A DNA stretch of 64,000 bases from Mycobacterium sp. E183. Lineage in GTDB: Bacteria; Actinomycetota; Actinomycetes; Mycobacteriales; Mycobacteriaceae. Position numbers and translations under genes: made by a program. The stretch covers positions 85,983-149,982 of the forward strand of contig NZ_LZJN01000105.1 in NCBI RefSeq assembly GCF_001667735.1, in the 5' to 3' direction. Shown here piece by piece: positions 46,622 to 54,804 of this stretch. The first letter of the stretch is position 1. Each line of letters opens with the position of its first letter. The notes under the pieces were generated by a model that ran no database searches, had not been told where the DNA came from, and saw nothing but the letters and a program-made list of their open reading frames with translations.

Positions 46622-47827
46622 TCAGGCCGAGACGGGCTTCTTCGCCGGTGCGGAGACCTTCATCAGCTTCATCAGGTTGCCACCCATGATCTTGGCGATG
46701 TCCGCCTCGTCGAAGTCGGTCAGCTCGTCGACGAAGGAGATGGGGTCCTTCAGGCCTTCGGGGTGCGGCCAGTCGGAGCCGAACAACACCCGGTCGGTGC
46801 CCACCATCTTGACGATCTCGGTGAACCGGTCCTCCCAGAACGGGGTGATGTAGACGCAACGCTTGAACGCCTCGATCGGGTTCTCGCTGAACGACTGCGG
46901 CATCTTCTTGTAGACGCCCTTGAGGCCCTTGAACAGGTCCGGCACCCAGTCGGCGCCGTTCTCGATCGACAGGATCCGCAGCTCGGGGTTGCGGGACAGC
47001 GCGCCGTGACACACCAGCGCACCCATGGCGTCGATGATCGGCCGGTGACCCATCACGAGGCTGCGGAACGGGGTCGGCTTGAACGGCAGGAACTCGTCGC
47101 CGGGCTCCCACACGTTCGCGAACTCCGAATAGCCGCTGTCCGAGGCGTGCATCGAGACGGGGATCTCGGCCTTGATGCAGGCCTGCCAGAACGGGTCGAA
47201 CTCCTCGAGCCCGAACGACCGGCTGCCCTTGTAGCCGGGCACGGGCGCCGGGCGCACCAGGACGGTACGGGCGCCGCGCTCGAGGCACCATTCGAGTTCT
47301 TCGAGCGCGCGCTCGACGATCGGCAGCGTGATCACCGGGGTGGCGAAGATGCGGTCCTGGTAGTTGAACGACCACTGCTCGTACATCCATTGGTTCAGCG
47401 CGTGGATGACGTCGTGGGTCATCTCGGGGTCGTCCTTCATGCGCTCCTCGACGAGGCTGGCCAGCGTCGGGAACATCAGGGCGTAGTCGATGCCCAGCTC
47501 GTCCATGACCTCCAGCCGCGCGCCGGGCTCGCGGAAGGCGGGGATGGCCTTCATCGGCTCGCCGAGGATCTCGCGATAGCTCTTGCCCTGCGCGCCGTTG
47601 CGGAAGTAATCCTCCTGGGCGCCCGGCTTGGCGACGACCTCGAACGTCGGGTTGGGGATGTACTCGCTGATGTGGCCGCGAACCACGATCTTGGTGCGGC
47701 CACGCACCTGGACGTAGTCGATGACGCGTTTGCGGTTCTCCGGCAGGAACTTGGTCAGGGCCTCCTGCGGCTCGTACATGTGGTTGTCGGCGTCGAACAC
47801 GGGGAAGGAAAGTTCGCGAGACGGCAT
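46622..47827 (-). CDS. Amidohydrolase_2 family protein
   Basis: This 401-residue ACMSD-like TIM-barrel hydrolase has FDADNHMYE at the N terminus, IPVSMHASDSG mid-protein and LFGSDWPHPEG near the C terminus, a largely complete metal site. The ATG at 47827 has GGAGA upstream. A perfect GTGGTAA-N5-TTACCAC palindrome lies 38 bp upstream. The upstream gene on the same strand is a TetR-hotdog fusion that has a nearly identical operator, so this amidohydrolase is its likely target. Confidence 0.91.
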   Translation of the reverse strand: MPSRELSFPVFDADNHMYEPQEALTKFLPENRKRVIDYVQVRGRTKIVVRGHISEYIPNPTFEVVAKPGAQEDYFRNGAQGKSYREILGEPMKAIPAFREPGARLEVMDELGIDYALMFPTLASLVEERMKDDPEMTHDVIHALNQWMYEQWSFNYQDRIFATPVITLPIVERALEELEWCLERGARTVLVRPAPVPGYKGSRSFGLEEFDPFWQACIKAEIPVSMHASDSGYSEFANVWEPGDEFLPFKPTPFRSLVMGHRPIIDAMGALVCHGALSRNPELRILSIENGADWVPDLFKGLKGVYKKMPQSFSENPIEAFKRCVYITPFWEDRFTEIVKMVGTDRVLFGSDWPHPEGLKDPISFVDELTDFDEADIAKIMGGNLMKLMKVSAPAKKPVSA

Positions 47828-47864
47828 GGCGATCTCCTCGGGGCAAATCTGGGGTTCTCAGTAG

Positions 47865-47883
47865 GTGGTAATGACGTTACCAC
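47865..47883. promoter_or_regulatory. Perfect palindromic operator before amidohydrolase
   Basis: GTGGTAA-TGACG-TTACCAC. The 15-bp core GGTAATGACGTTACC matches GAGAATGAGGTTACC at 49021-49035 in 12 positions. Confidence 0.7.
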
Positions 47884-47951
47884 TCATGAGGGCCTTGCGT
47901 GTAGCGCCCATTGGGCCCGGTCGTCGCCGGCGTGACGCCCGATGACGCCGG

Positions 47952-48980
47952 CTAGGTGCCCGGCCAGGTGGGGATCTCCGGTGTTTTTCCGTCGATGACG
48001 GCGAAGTTCACGGTCGCCGTCGCGAGGAGCTCGTCGTCCGCCTCGCCGTAGATGTCGACCTGCATCACCATCGCCCGCCGGCCGGATCGCAGCATCCGGG
48101 GCACCGCGAACGCCAAGCCCTGCCGGATCGGGCGAAGGTAGCGAACGAAGAGGTCCGCCGTGGTCATCGTGGTGCCCGGCGTCAGGTATTCGAGGCCGAA
48201 CTGCCCGCCTGCCACGTCGACGAGCGTCGCGATCAGGCCGCCCTGCAACGCGCCCGAGGTGTTGACGACGGCGGGACTGACCGGCATCGTCATCGCGAAT
48301 TCACCGTCGCGGGTTCCCGGCCGCAGGCCGATCTGGGCGAACAGCTCGGACAGCGACAGCTGGTTCGACTCCTCGCTGTCCCGGATGCCCAGGGCGCGAC
48401 TGCAGAACTCGTAGAGGTGCCCGACGTCGACCGGCGTCCCGTTCAATTCCGCACCCAGCCAATGCAATCGCTGCGCGCCCATCACCGTCTGCATCACGAT
48501 GGCGGCCGACGCCGCGACGTCCAGTCCCGGGTTGAACACGCCCTCGGTGATGCCCTGCCCCACGATGTCGCGGATCAGGCGATGCAAAGGGGAGAGGACC
48601 CGCGCGTAATCGCGGGGGCGGGTCTCGGCCAGGTGCTGGTTATAGAGGGTCAAGGCGCGATTGAGGCTGTCTTGTGTGCTTGATTCCGGTTGCTGGCTGA
48701 TGCGGTCGATCACCAGCTTGAGCGCCGCGGTGCTGTCCAGCCCCTCGGTCTCGGCGCGCCAGGCCTGGACCGATTGGGCGATGGTCCGGTCGAACAGTGC
48801 CAGCAGCAATTCGTCCTTGCTGCTGAAATGCTGGTAGAAGGCGCGCAGCGACGTCTTGGACCGGCCGACGACCTCCTGCACCGTTAAGTCGGTGCGGCCG
48901 GTTTCGCCCAAGATTTCGACGGCCGTCTTGATGAAGCGGTCGCCGCGGGTCACTTCGCCGTCGTCGCCAAGGTCGGCCAT
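47952..48980 (-). CDS. TetR regulator fused to a hotdog (PaaI-like) domain
   Basis: This 342-residue protein has a TetR N-terminal part (FIKTAVEILGETGRTDLT, GRSKTSLRAFYQHFSSKDEL, then helical to about 200). From about residue 215 it continues as a hotdog thioesterase-like domain (VVNTSGALQGGLIATLVDVAGG and LFVRYLRPIRQG, shown in part). The usual HGG catalytic His is Gln (LQGG), so the domain may sense an acyl-CoA rather than hydrolyse it. The reading frame is continuous, with no sign of frameshift. It probably represses itself and the downstream amidohydrolase. Confidence 0.88.
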   Translation of the reverse strand: MADLGDDGEVTRGDRFIKTAVEILGETGRTDLTVQEVVGRSKTSLRAFYQHFSSKDELLLALFDRTIAQSVQAWRAETEGLDSTAALKLVIDRISQQPESSTQDSLNRALTLYNQHLAETRPRDYARVLSPLHRLIRDIVGQGITEGVFNPGLDVAASAAIVMQTVMGAQRLHWLGAELNGTPVDVGHLYEFCSRALGIRDSEESNQLSLSELFAQIGLRPGTRDGEFAMTMPVSPAVVNTSGALQGGLIATLVDVAGGQFGLEYLTPGTTMTTADLFVRYLRPIRQGLAFAVPRMLRSGRRAMVMQVDIYGEADDELLATATVNFAVIDGKTPEIPTWPGT

Positions 48981-49020
48981 GAGCGCTTCGTCCCCTTCCT
49001 CGGCGCGCTGCTCGCGCTAT

Positions 49021-49035
49021 GAGAATGAGGTTACC
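49021..49035. promoter_or_regulatory. Operator-like site before TetR-hotdog gene
   Basis: GAGAATGAGGTTACC is 12/15 identical to the core of the palindrome at 47865-47883 and lies 41-55 bp upstream of the TetR-hotdog ATG. Confidence 0.55.
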
Positions 49036-49057
49036 GCGCCTCCCGGCCGATGTGCGC

Positions 49058-49411
49058 TCACGCCCTGGGGCAGAAGATTCCGAGTATCTGCTGGCAGTTG
49101 TCTTTGTTGATGAGGGCCGGCGGTGGTGGCGGCTTCGGCGGCGGGTTGTCCCCGTCCCAGATCATGCTCGAGACGTTGCCCATCCCGGGCCAGAGGTAGT
49201 AGTAGGTGTGGCACACGTTCATGTCCCAGCCCCGAAAAGGGTCGGTGACGTGGTTGCCGGTGGCCGGCAGGGGTTGCCCCGGGCACCATTGATGCGCAGG
49301 GCCCCAATCCGGATTGTCGGCCTGGGCGGGGCCCGCGGCGAGTCCGGTACCGGTCACCGCCAGGCCGCCCGACAGCAGTGCGCCGGCAAGTATCTTCTTC
49401 AAGGTCTTCAA
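49058..49411 (-). CDS. Small secreted protein
   Basis: This 117-residue protein has a classic signal peptide (KTLKKILAGALLSGG through GPAQA, cleavage near residue 31). A mature part of about 86 residues follows, rich in Trp, Pro and Tyr, with cysteines in QWCPGQP, NVCHTYYY, NCQQ and IFCP and a PPPKPPPPP run. TTG 49411 has AAAGGAAG 6 nt upstream; longer frames lack this. The function is unknown; it resembles small exported mycobacterial proteins. It is read toward the TetR-hotdog gene. Confidence 0.8.
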   Translation of the reverse strand: MKTLKKILAGALLSGGLAVTGTGLAAGPAQADNPDWGPAHQWCPGQPLPATGNHVTDPFRGWDMNVCHTYYYLWPGMGNVSSMIWDGDNPPPKPPPPPALINKDNCQQILGIFCPRA

Positions 49412-49480
49412 GACGCTTCCTTTCGCTGAATGATCGGCGAAAGTCTCTCGTTCGGCGTCGGTTACCGATCCCAATTACGG

Positions 49481-50923
49481 TTATGGCGAAACCGCGATGG
49501 ACTTCGTCTCGAGATAGCTGTCTATGCCCTCCGGTCCCAGTTCGCGACCGTATCCGCTGCCTTTGACGCCACCGAACGGAGCGAAGGGGTCCATGGTGTA
49601 ACCCTGGTTTATCCCGAGGGTGCCGGTGCGCACTCGCGCGGCGATCGACAGCGCGCGGTCGGTGTCGCCGGTCCACACCGATCCGGCCAGCCCGTAGTCG
49701 GAGTCGTTGGCGATGGCCACCGCATCGTCCTCGTCGCGGTAGGGGATGACGGTGATCACGGGGCCGAAGATCTCTTCGCGGGCGATGCGCATGCTGTTGT
49801 CGGCGGAGGCGAACAGCGTGGGCGCGACGTACCAGCCGCGGTCGAGTCCGTCGGGCAGCTCGGTCCCGCCGATGACCAGCCGCGCGCCCTCGTCCAGGCC
49901 GATTCGGATGTAATCGTGAACACGCTGCTGTTGGCGGCGTGAGACGAGCGGGCCCAGCTGGGTCCCGAGATCGGTGGGATCGCCCACCCGCAGGGCGGTC
50001 ATCTCGGCGGCGAGCGCGTCGACGTACTGGTCCTGGCGTTCGCGGGGGACCAGGACGCGGGTCAACGCGTTGCAGATTTGCCCGCTGTTCGACAGGCTGG
50101 CCGATCGGACACCGGCGCCGACCGCCTCCGGCGCAGCGTCGTCGAGGACGATGGCCGCCGACTTGCCGCCCAGCTCGAGGCTGACTTTGGTGAGGTGGGT
50201 CGCGCAGGCGGCCGCGACGGCCCGTCCCGCCGCCGTCGACCCCGTGAACGACACCTTGTCCACCCCGGGATGGGACACCAGGAGTTGACCGACGGTGCTG
50301 TCGCCGGGCAACACGCTGACCACGCCGGCCGGGAGATCGATCTGCTCCAGCATCTCGGCCAAAAGCACCGCGTCCAGCGGAGATTCGCGCGCGGGTTTGA
50401 GCACGACGGCGCAGCCGGCAAGCAACGCGGGCACCAATTTGGTGGCGGTGAGGAATTGCGGCATGTTCCACGGCACGATCGCGGCGACGACGCCGACGGG
50501 TTGCTTGTGGACCTGCACGTCGGCGCCGAAGAAGCCGTGGCGGGTCTCCTGCCAGGTGTGCCGCTCGGCCAGGTCGCAGAACGCGCGCATCATCATCGCG
50601 GGGAGGCCGACCTGGGCGCGCCTCGAAAAGGTTATGGGAGCGCCGATTTCGGCCGTAATGACATCGGCCATCTCCCCGCGCCGCTGATCGTAGGCGTCGG
50701 CGAGGCGACGGATCGCCGCGATCCGCTCGGCCGGATCCGTCCGGCCCCAGGGCCCCTCGATCGCCGCTCGGGCGGCGCTGACCGCCGCGTCGACGTCCGC
50801 CGGCCCCGCGGCGGCCACTTCGGCGATGGGTTCCTCGGTGTGCGGGGAGATGACTTGGAACGTCTCCCCGTGCGCCAGCACGAAGCGGCCCGGCGCGATC
50901 CGCGGCCCGAGGTCTTGACTCAT
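49481..50923 (-). CDS. Aldehyde dehydrogenase
   Basis: This 480-residue NAD(P) aldehyde dehydrogenase has cofactor motif VPWNMPQF, GSTAAGRAV, the Glu region LELGGKSA and the catalytic Cys in NSGQICNALTR. It oxidises an aldehyde to the acid. It is divergent from the Rieske oxygenase gene, and the element AATATCAACTACTTGC lies 18 bp upstream of its ATG. That element recurs in front of the ferredoxin gene at 54440. It likely processes an aldehyde formed by the Rieske island. Confidence 0.93.
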   Translation of the reverse strand: MSQDLGPRIAPGRFVLAHGETFQVISPHTEEPIAEVAAAGPADVDAAVSAARAAIEGPWGRTDPAERIAAIRRLADAYDQRRGEMADVITAEIGAPITFSRRAQVGLPAMMMRAFCDLAERHTWQETRHGFFGADVQVHKQPVGVVAAIVPWNMPQFLTATKLVPALLAGCAVVLKPARESPLDAVLLAEMLEQIDLPAGVVSVLPGDSTVGQLLVSHPGVDKVSFTGSTAAGRAVAAACATHLTKVSLELGGKSAAIVLDDAAPEAVGAGVRSASLSNSGQICNALTRVLVPRERQDQYVDALAAEMTALRVGDPTDLGTQLGPLVSRRQQQRVHDYIRIGLDEGARLVIGGTELPDGLDRGWYVAPTLFASADNSMRIAREEIFGPVITVIPYRDEDDAVAIANDSDYGLAGSVWTGDTDRALSIAARVRTGTLGINQGYTMDPFAPFGGVKGSGYGRELGPEGIDSYLETKSIAVSP

Positions 50924-50940
50924 GGAGACTCCCCTTCGGC

Positions 50941-50956
50941 AATATCAACTACTTGC
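50941..50956. promoter_or_regulatory. Probable MarR box (copy 1)
   Basis: AATATCAACTACTTGC is the exact reverse complement of GCAAGTAGTTGATATT at 54415-54430. It lies in the ALDH/Rieske divergent promoter region. Confidence 0.65.
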
Positions 50957-51074
50957 GATTATGGGGTCGAGCATATACCGTCGGCCCCAACGGGGTCCTC
51001 CGCGAGCAGTGAAACCGGTGGCCGCGCGGCTGTCGGAGCGAATCGCGCGGCCGGAGATCGGATTAGGAGCAATG

Positions 51075-52343
51075 ATGGCTCGATTCCCCAAGCCGCCGGA
51101 GGGCAGCTGGACGCAGCACTACCCGGAGCTGGGAACGGGCCCGGTCTCCTACGAGGACTCCATCAGCCCGGAGATCCATGAGTTGGAGCGCGAGGCCATC
51201 TTCAAGCGCGCCTGGCTCAATGTCGGCCGCGTTGAACAACTTTCGCGCACCGGCAGCTATTTCACCAAAGAGCTGAAAGCCGTCAACACGTCGATCATTG
51301 TGGTGCGCACAAAATCGGGGGAGGTCAAGGCCTATCACAACGTATGTCGTCACCGCGGAAACAAGCTGGTGTGGAACGACATGCCGCTCGAGGAAACCAG
51401 CGGGGTGTGCCGCCAATTCACCTGCAAGTACCACGCCTGGCGGTACGACCTGGACGGCAACCTGACGTTTGTGCAGCAAGAGGAGGAATTCTTCGATCTC
51501 GACAAGAGTCGCTACGGGCTGGTCCCGGTGCATTGCGACGTGTGGGAAGGGTTCATTTTCGTCAACTTCGCCAAGGAGCCCGAACAGTCGTTACGTGAGT
51601 TCCTCGGGCCGATGGTCACCGCACTCGAGGGCTATCCGTTCGACAAGATGACCTCGCGATGGCACTACCGTTCGGAGGTGAAGGCGAACTGGAAGCTCTA
51701 CATGGACGCGTTCCAGGAGTTCTATCACGCGCCGGTGCTGCACGCGAACCAGTCACCCACCGCGTACTCGAAAGCGGCCGCCGAGGCGGGATTTGAGGCT
51801 CCGCATTACCGGTTGGAAGGCCCGCACCGGTTGGTCAGCACATCGGGGGTGCGGGCGTGGGAGATGTCGGCGGAGATGCGCAAGCCAATCGAGGACATCT
51901 GCCAGAGCGGGCTGTTCGGCCCCTGGGACAAGCCGGACCTCGGGGAGCTGCCCACCGGGCTCAACCCGGCGAAGTGCGATCCGTGGGGGCTGGACTCCTT
52001 CCAGCTGTTCCCCAACTTCGTGATCCTGTTCTGGGGCCAGGGCTGGTACCTGACCTACCACTATTGGCCGACGGCGTATAACTCCCACATCTTCGAGGGA
52101 ACGTTGTACTTTCCGCAGCCGCGGACTCCGCGGGAGCGCGTCGCCCAGGAACTCGCGGCCGTCTCGTTCAAGGAATACGGGCTGCAGGACGCCAACACGC
52201 TCGAGGCGACGCAGAGCATGATCGAGTCCCAGGTCCTCGACCGGTTCCTGCTCTGCGACCAGGAGATCCTGATCCGGCACCTGCATAAGGAGACGGCGGC
52301 GTGGATCGATCGGTATCGCCGCACCGCTACGGCGGGGGTGTGA
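51075..52343 (+). CDS. Rieske oxygenase alpha subunit A
   Basis: This 422-residue ring-hydroxylating oxygenase alpha subunit has Rieske ligands C91-x-H93 (VCRHRGNKLVW) and C117-x2-H120 (CKYHAW). The iron site is N205, D211, H218 and H223 (DAFQEFYHAPVLH). It would activate O2 at a mononuclear iron to hydroxylate an unidentified substrate. ATG 51075 has AGGAG at good distance; 51072 is the alternative. It aligns without gaps over the first 130 residues with the alpha subunit at 55568. No canonical beta subunit follows, only a ~110-residue helical protein. Confidence 0.92.
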   Translation: MARFPKPPEGSWTQHYPELGTGPVSYEDSISPEIHELEREAIFKRAWLNVGRVEQLSRTGSYFTKELKAVNTSIIVVRTKSGEVKAYHNVCRHRGNKLVWNDMPLEETSGVCRQFTCKYHAWRYDLDGNLTFVQQEEEFFDLDKSRYGLVPVHCDVWEGFIFVNFAKEPEQSLREFLGPMVTALEGYPFDKMTSRWHYRSEVKANWKLYMDAFQEFYHAPVLHANQSPTAYSKAAAEAGFEAPHYRLEGPHRLVSTSGVRAWEMSAEMRKPIEDICQSGLFGPWDKPDLGELPTGLNPAKCDPWGLDSFQLFPNFVILFWGQGWYLTYHYWPTAYNSHIFEGTLYFPQPRTPRERVAQELAAVSFKEYGLQDANTLEATQSMIESQVLDRFLLCDQEILIRHLHKETAAWIDRYRRTATAGV

Positions 52344-52348
52344 CCGCG

Positions 52349-52678
52349 ATGCCCACAATCTTGCCAAGCGAATTCGCCGACCTCGAGCAATTCTCGGACT
52401 GGTGTCTGCCTTCCGAACCCGAACGCTACGCCAAGAGGCTGGCGAGCACGATGACCGAGATGAAGGCCTTCTACGACGCGCTCACGCCACGGGCGGAAGA
52501 GGCGCTCACCTACTGCGACAAGTTCTCACTCGACGACCTACCCGACGACGTGCTGAATCTCATGCACCTGCTGTATTCGATGATCATGGTGTCGTTTCCG
52601 GTCGAGTGCTGGAAGCAGCCACGAGTGCCCGACTCCGGTGCGTCCACCCTGGATTGCGTGTCCGAGCCCGTTCCATGA
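52349..52678 (+). CDS. Small helical partner of Rieske oxygenase A
   Basis: This 109-residue, mostly helical protein is recognisably related to the product of 56841-57176: both have YCDKF, LPDD and LNL plus an RxASTM segment. Both directly follow a Rieske alpha gene. It is not the SnoaL-like beta subunit seen in classical dioxygenases. Role unknown; it could be a structural or electron-transfer docking subunit. ATG 52349 or GTG 52340 (overlapping the alpha stop) starts it. The stop overlaps the next gene by ATGA. Confidence 0.85.
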   Translation: MPTILPSEFADLEQFSDWCLPSEPERYAKRLASTMTEMKAFYDALTPRAEEALTYCDKFSLDDLPDDVLNLMHLLYSMIMVSFPVECWKQPRVPDSGASTLDCVSEPVP

Positions 52679-53937
52679 GCACCGTCCTGCGGGCGGCGCG
52701 GTGGGCCGACGTGGTCGACGGCCAGGTTCGCTCACCGGCGCTCGTGGTGGTCGAGGGCGAGCGTATCGCCGCCATCAATCCCGAAGGGGGCGCGCCTGAT
52801 TCGGCCGCCGTCGTCGACCTGGGTGACGTCACGCTGCTGCCGGGCCTGATGGACATGGAACTCAACCTGCTGATCGGCGGCCCGGGCGGACCCGAAGGTT
52901 TGCCGTCACCGATGCACGGTGTCCAAGACGACCCCGCCTATCGCACCCTCCGTGGTGCGGTCAATGCCCGCACCACGCTGGAGGCGGGGTTCACCACCGT
53001 GCGGAATCTGGGCCTGATGGTCAAGACCGGTGGCTACCTGCTCGACGTTGCGCTGCAGCGCGCCATCGACCAGGGCTGGCACGTCGGCCCCCGCATCTAT
53101 CCCGCCGGTCACGCCGTGACCCCGTACGGCGGGCACCTGGACCCGACGGTGTTCCAACGGCTCGCGCCCGGCATCATGCCGCTTTCGATAGCCGAGGGGA
53201 TCGCCAACGGCGTCCCGGAGGTGATCGCGTGTGTCCGTTATCAGATCCGTCACGGTGCGAAGCTGATCAAGGTGTCGGCGTCCGGCGGTGTCATGTCCCA
53301 CAGCACTGCCCCGGGCGCCCAGCAGTACTCCGACGCCGAGTTCGTCGCGATCGCCGACGAAGCCCACCGGGCCGGGGTACGGGTGGCCGCGCACGCCATC
53401 GGCGACACCGCGATCCAGGCGTGCATCCGTGCCGGGATCGACTGCATCGAACACGGATTCCTGGCCAGCGACGAGACGATCCAGATGATGGTCGACCACG
53501 GCACCTTCCTGGTCTCCACCACGTACCTGACCGAGGCGATGGCGATCGATCGGATCGCGCCGGAGCTGCGCAAGAAAGCCGAAGAGGTGTTTCCGCGGGC
53601 AAAAGCCATGCTGCCCAAGGCGATCGCCGCCGGCGTGCAGATCGCGTGCGGCACCGACGCACCGGCGATCCCGCACGGCCAGAACGCCAAGGAGCTGGGC
53701 GCGCTGGTGAGCCGCGGCATGACGCCGATGCAGGCGATCCGGGCGGCCACCGTGGTCGCCGCGGAACTCATCGACGCCGACGGCGAGCTCGGCCGGCTGG
53801 CGCCCGGTTACCTCGCCGACATCATCGCGGTGCCCGGCGACCCCTCCCGGGACATCGGCGCCACACTTGAGGTGTCGTTCGTCATGAAGGGCGGCGAGAT
53901 CTTCAAGCATGGAGGCGGCGATGGAACTCACCGATAA
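52675..53937 (+). CDS. Imidazolonepropionase-like amidohydrolase with altered metal motif
   Basis: This 420-residue two-domain amidohydrolase has the bridging Lys199 (KLIKVSASGG), H240 (AAHAIGD), H260 (IEHGF) and D328 (GTDAP), as in the imidazolonepropionase/prolidase-like group. The opening HxH motif is replaced by ELN (GLMDMELNLL, E62 and N64). Metal occupancy may thus differ. It overlaps the small Rieske partner gene by 4 nt and the MarR gene by 17 nt, so it belongs to the oxygenase operon and may act on an amide, lactone or ring. Confidence 0.87.
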   Translation: MSTVLRAARWADVVDGQVRSPALVVVEGERIAAINPEGGAPDSAAVVDLGDVTLLPGLMDMELNLLIGGPGGPEGLPSPMHGVQDDPAYRTLRGAVNARTTLEAGFTTVRNLGLMVKTGGYLLDVALQRAIDQGWHVGPRIYPAGHAVTPYGGHLDPTVFQRLAPGIMPLSIAEGIANGVPEVIACVRYQIRHGAKLIKVSASGGVMSHSTAPGAQQYSDAEFVAIADEAHRAGVRVAAHAIGDTAIQACIRAGIDCIEHGFLASDETIQMMVDHGTFLVSTTYLTEAMAIDRIAPELRKKAEEVFPRAKAMLPKAIAAGVQIACGTDAPAIPHGQNAKELGALVSRGMTPMQAIRAATVVAAELIDADGELGRLAPGYLADIIAVPGDPSRDIGATLEVSFVMKGGEIFKHGGGDGTHR

Positions 53938-54373
53938 CATCCTGTGGCTGCTCAAGCAGGCCTTCTATCACTCGCTGACGACCATCAACGACGCGATGCG
54001 CGTGCACGGCGTCAGCACCGCCCAGATCGGCGTGTTGCGCCAACTCGCCAACGAGCCCGGCCTTTCGGGCGCCGACCTGGCCCGGCGGCTCCTGATCAGC
54101 CCCCAAGGGGTTCAGCTCGCGCTGACCGCCCTGGAACGCCGCGGCCTGGTGGAACGAAAACGCGACCCCCAGCACGGCCGCATTCTGCAGGCCTATCTCA
54201 CGGTGGAGGGACGCAACGTCGCGGCGACCGTCGTCAACGACGCGATCGCCGCTCACGAGGAAGTGTTCGGCGTCCTCAGCAAGCAGGAACAGCAGACGCT
54301 GCGTGAACTGTTGGGCCGAGTTGTCGAAAAGGGCACCGGCCATGAGCTTTTCAACGACCACGTCGAGGACTGA
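53921..54373 (+). CDS. MarR-family regulator
   Basis: This 150-residue winged-helix regulator has STAQIGVLRQLANEPGLSGADLARRL, QGVQLALTALERRGLVER and a wing with DPQHGRILQAYLT (key residues shown). Such proteins usually repress catabolic genes until an aromatic or lipid ligand binds. ATG 53921 has GGAGG upstream and lies inside the end of the amidohydrolase gene. Two tandem copies of a motif also found at 50941 follow 27 bp after its stop, in front of the ferredoxin gene, and are its likely binding sites. Confidence 0.92.
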   Translation: MELTDNILWLLKQAFYHSLTTINDAMRVHGVSTAQIGVLRQLANEPGLSGADLARRLLISPQGVQLALTALERRGLVERKRDPQHGRILQAYLTVEGRNVAATVVNDAIAAHEEVFGVLSKQEQQTLRELLGRVVEKGTGHELFNDHVED

Positions 54374-54399
54374 CCCGAAGCCCATTTCGGTATCTCTAG

Positions 54400-54430
54400 T
54401 ACTTGATATTAATGGCAAGTAGTTGATATT
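54400..54430. promoter_or_regulatory. Tandem MarR boxes before ferredoxin gene
   Basis: TACTTGATATT (54400-54410) and TAGTTGATATT (54420-54430) are direct repeats exactly 20 bp apart, two helical turns. The second is part of GCAAGTAGTTGATATT, which recurs inverted at 50941-50956. They end 10 bp before ATG 54440. Confidence 0.7.
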
Positions 54431-54439
54431 CTCGGGGAG

Positions 54440-54769
54440 ATGTCAGAACCCACTGCGGCAGCCGGCGCGGGGCCGCGCAACAGCGACGGGGTCATGACCG
54501 AGGAAGTGACCATAGTGCTGGACCGGCGCACCACCACGGTGCCTTACAGTGCGGGCGACACCTTGTTGCAGACCGCCCGCATGGCGGGATTGGCCGCGCC
54601 GTCGTCGTGCGAAACAGGTTCCTGCGCAACGTGTATGGCCCGACTGACGTACGGAAGCGCCCGGATGCTCAACAACGATGCGCTGGACGAGGACGAGATA
54701 AACGAGGGCTGGGTGCTCACCTGCCAGGCGCTGCCGACGAGCCGCACGGTGCACGTCGTTTACGAGTGA
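54440..54769 (+). CDS. Plant-type [2Fe-2S] ferredoxin
   Basis: This 109-residue single-domain ferredoxin has cluster cysteines C57, C62, C65 and C95 (SSCETGSCATC and LTCQ), the plant/xylene-monooxygenase pattern. It would pass electrons to one or both Rieske oxygenases of the island, since no reductase domain is attached. The start is 54440; ATG 54494 (MTEEVTIVLD) is an alternative that removes a flexible leader. It lies just downstream of the tandem MarR boxes. Confidence 0.9.
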   Translation: MSEPTAAAGAGPRNSDGVMTEEVTIVLDRRTTTVPYSAGDTLLQTARMAGLAAPSSCETGSCATCMARLTYGSARMLNNDALDEDEINEGWVLTCQALPTSRTVHVVYE

Positions 54770-54804
54770 ATGGACGGGAGACCAACCGCAGTGGAGCGGA
54801 GTCG

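Noticed and set aside
49458..49468. TCGGT-T-ACCGA palindrome upstream of the secreted-protein gene
   Set aside because: Only 5-bp arms in GC-rich DNA; likely to occur by chance.
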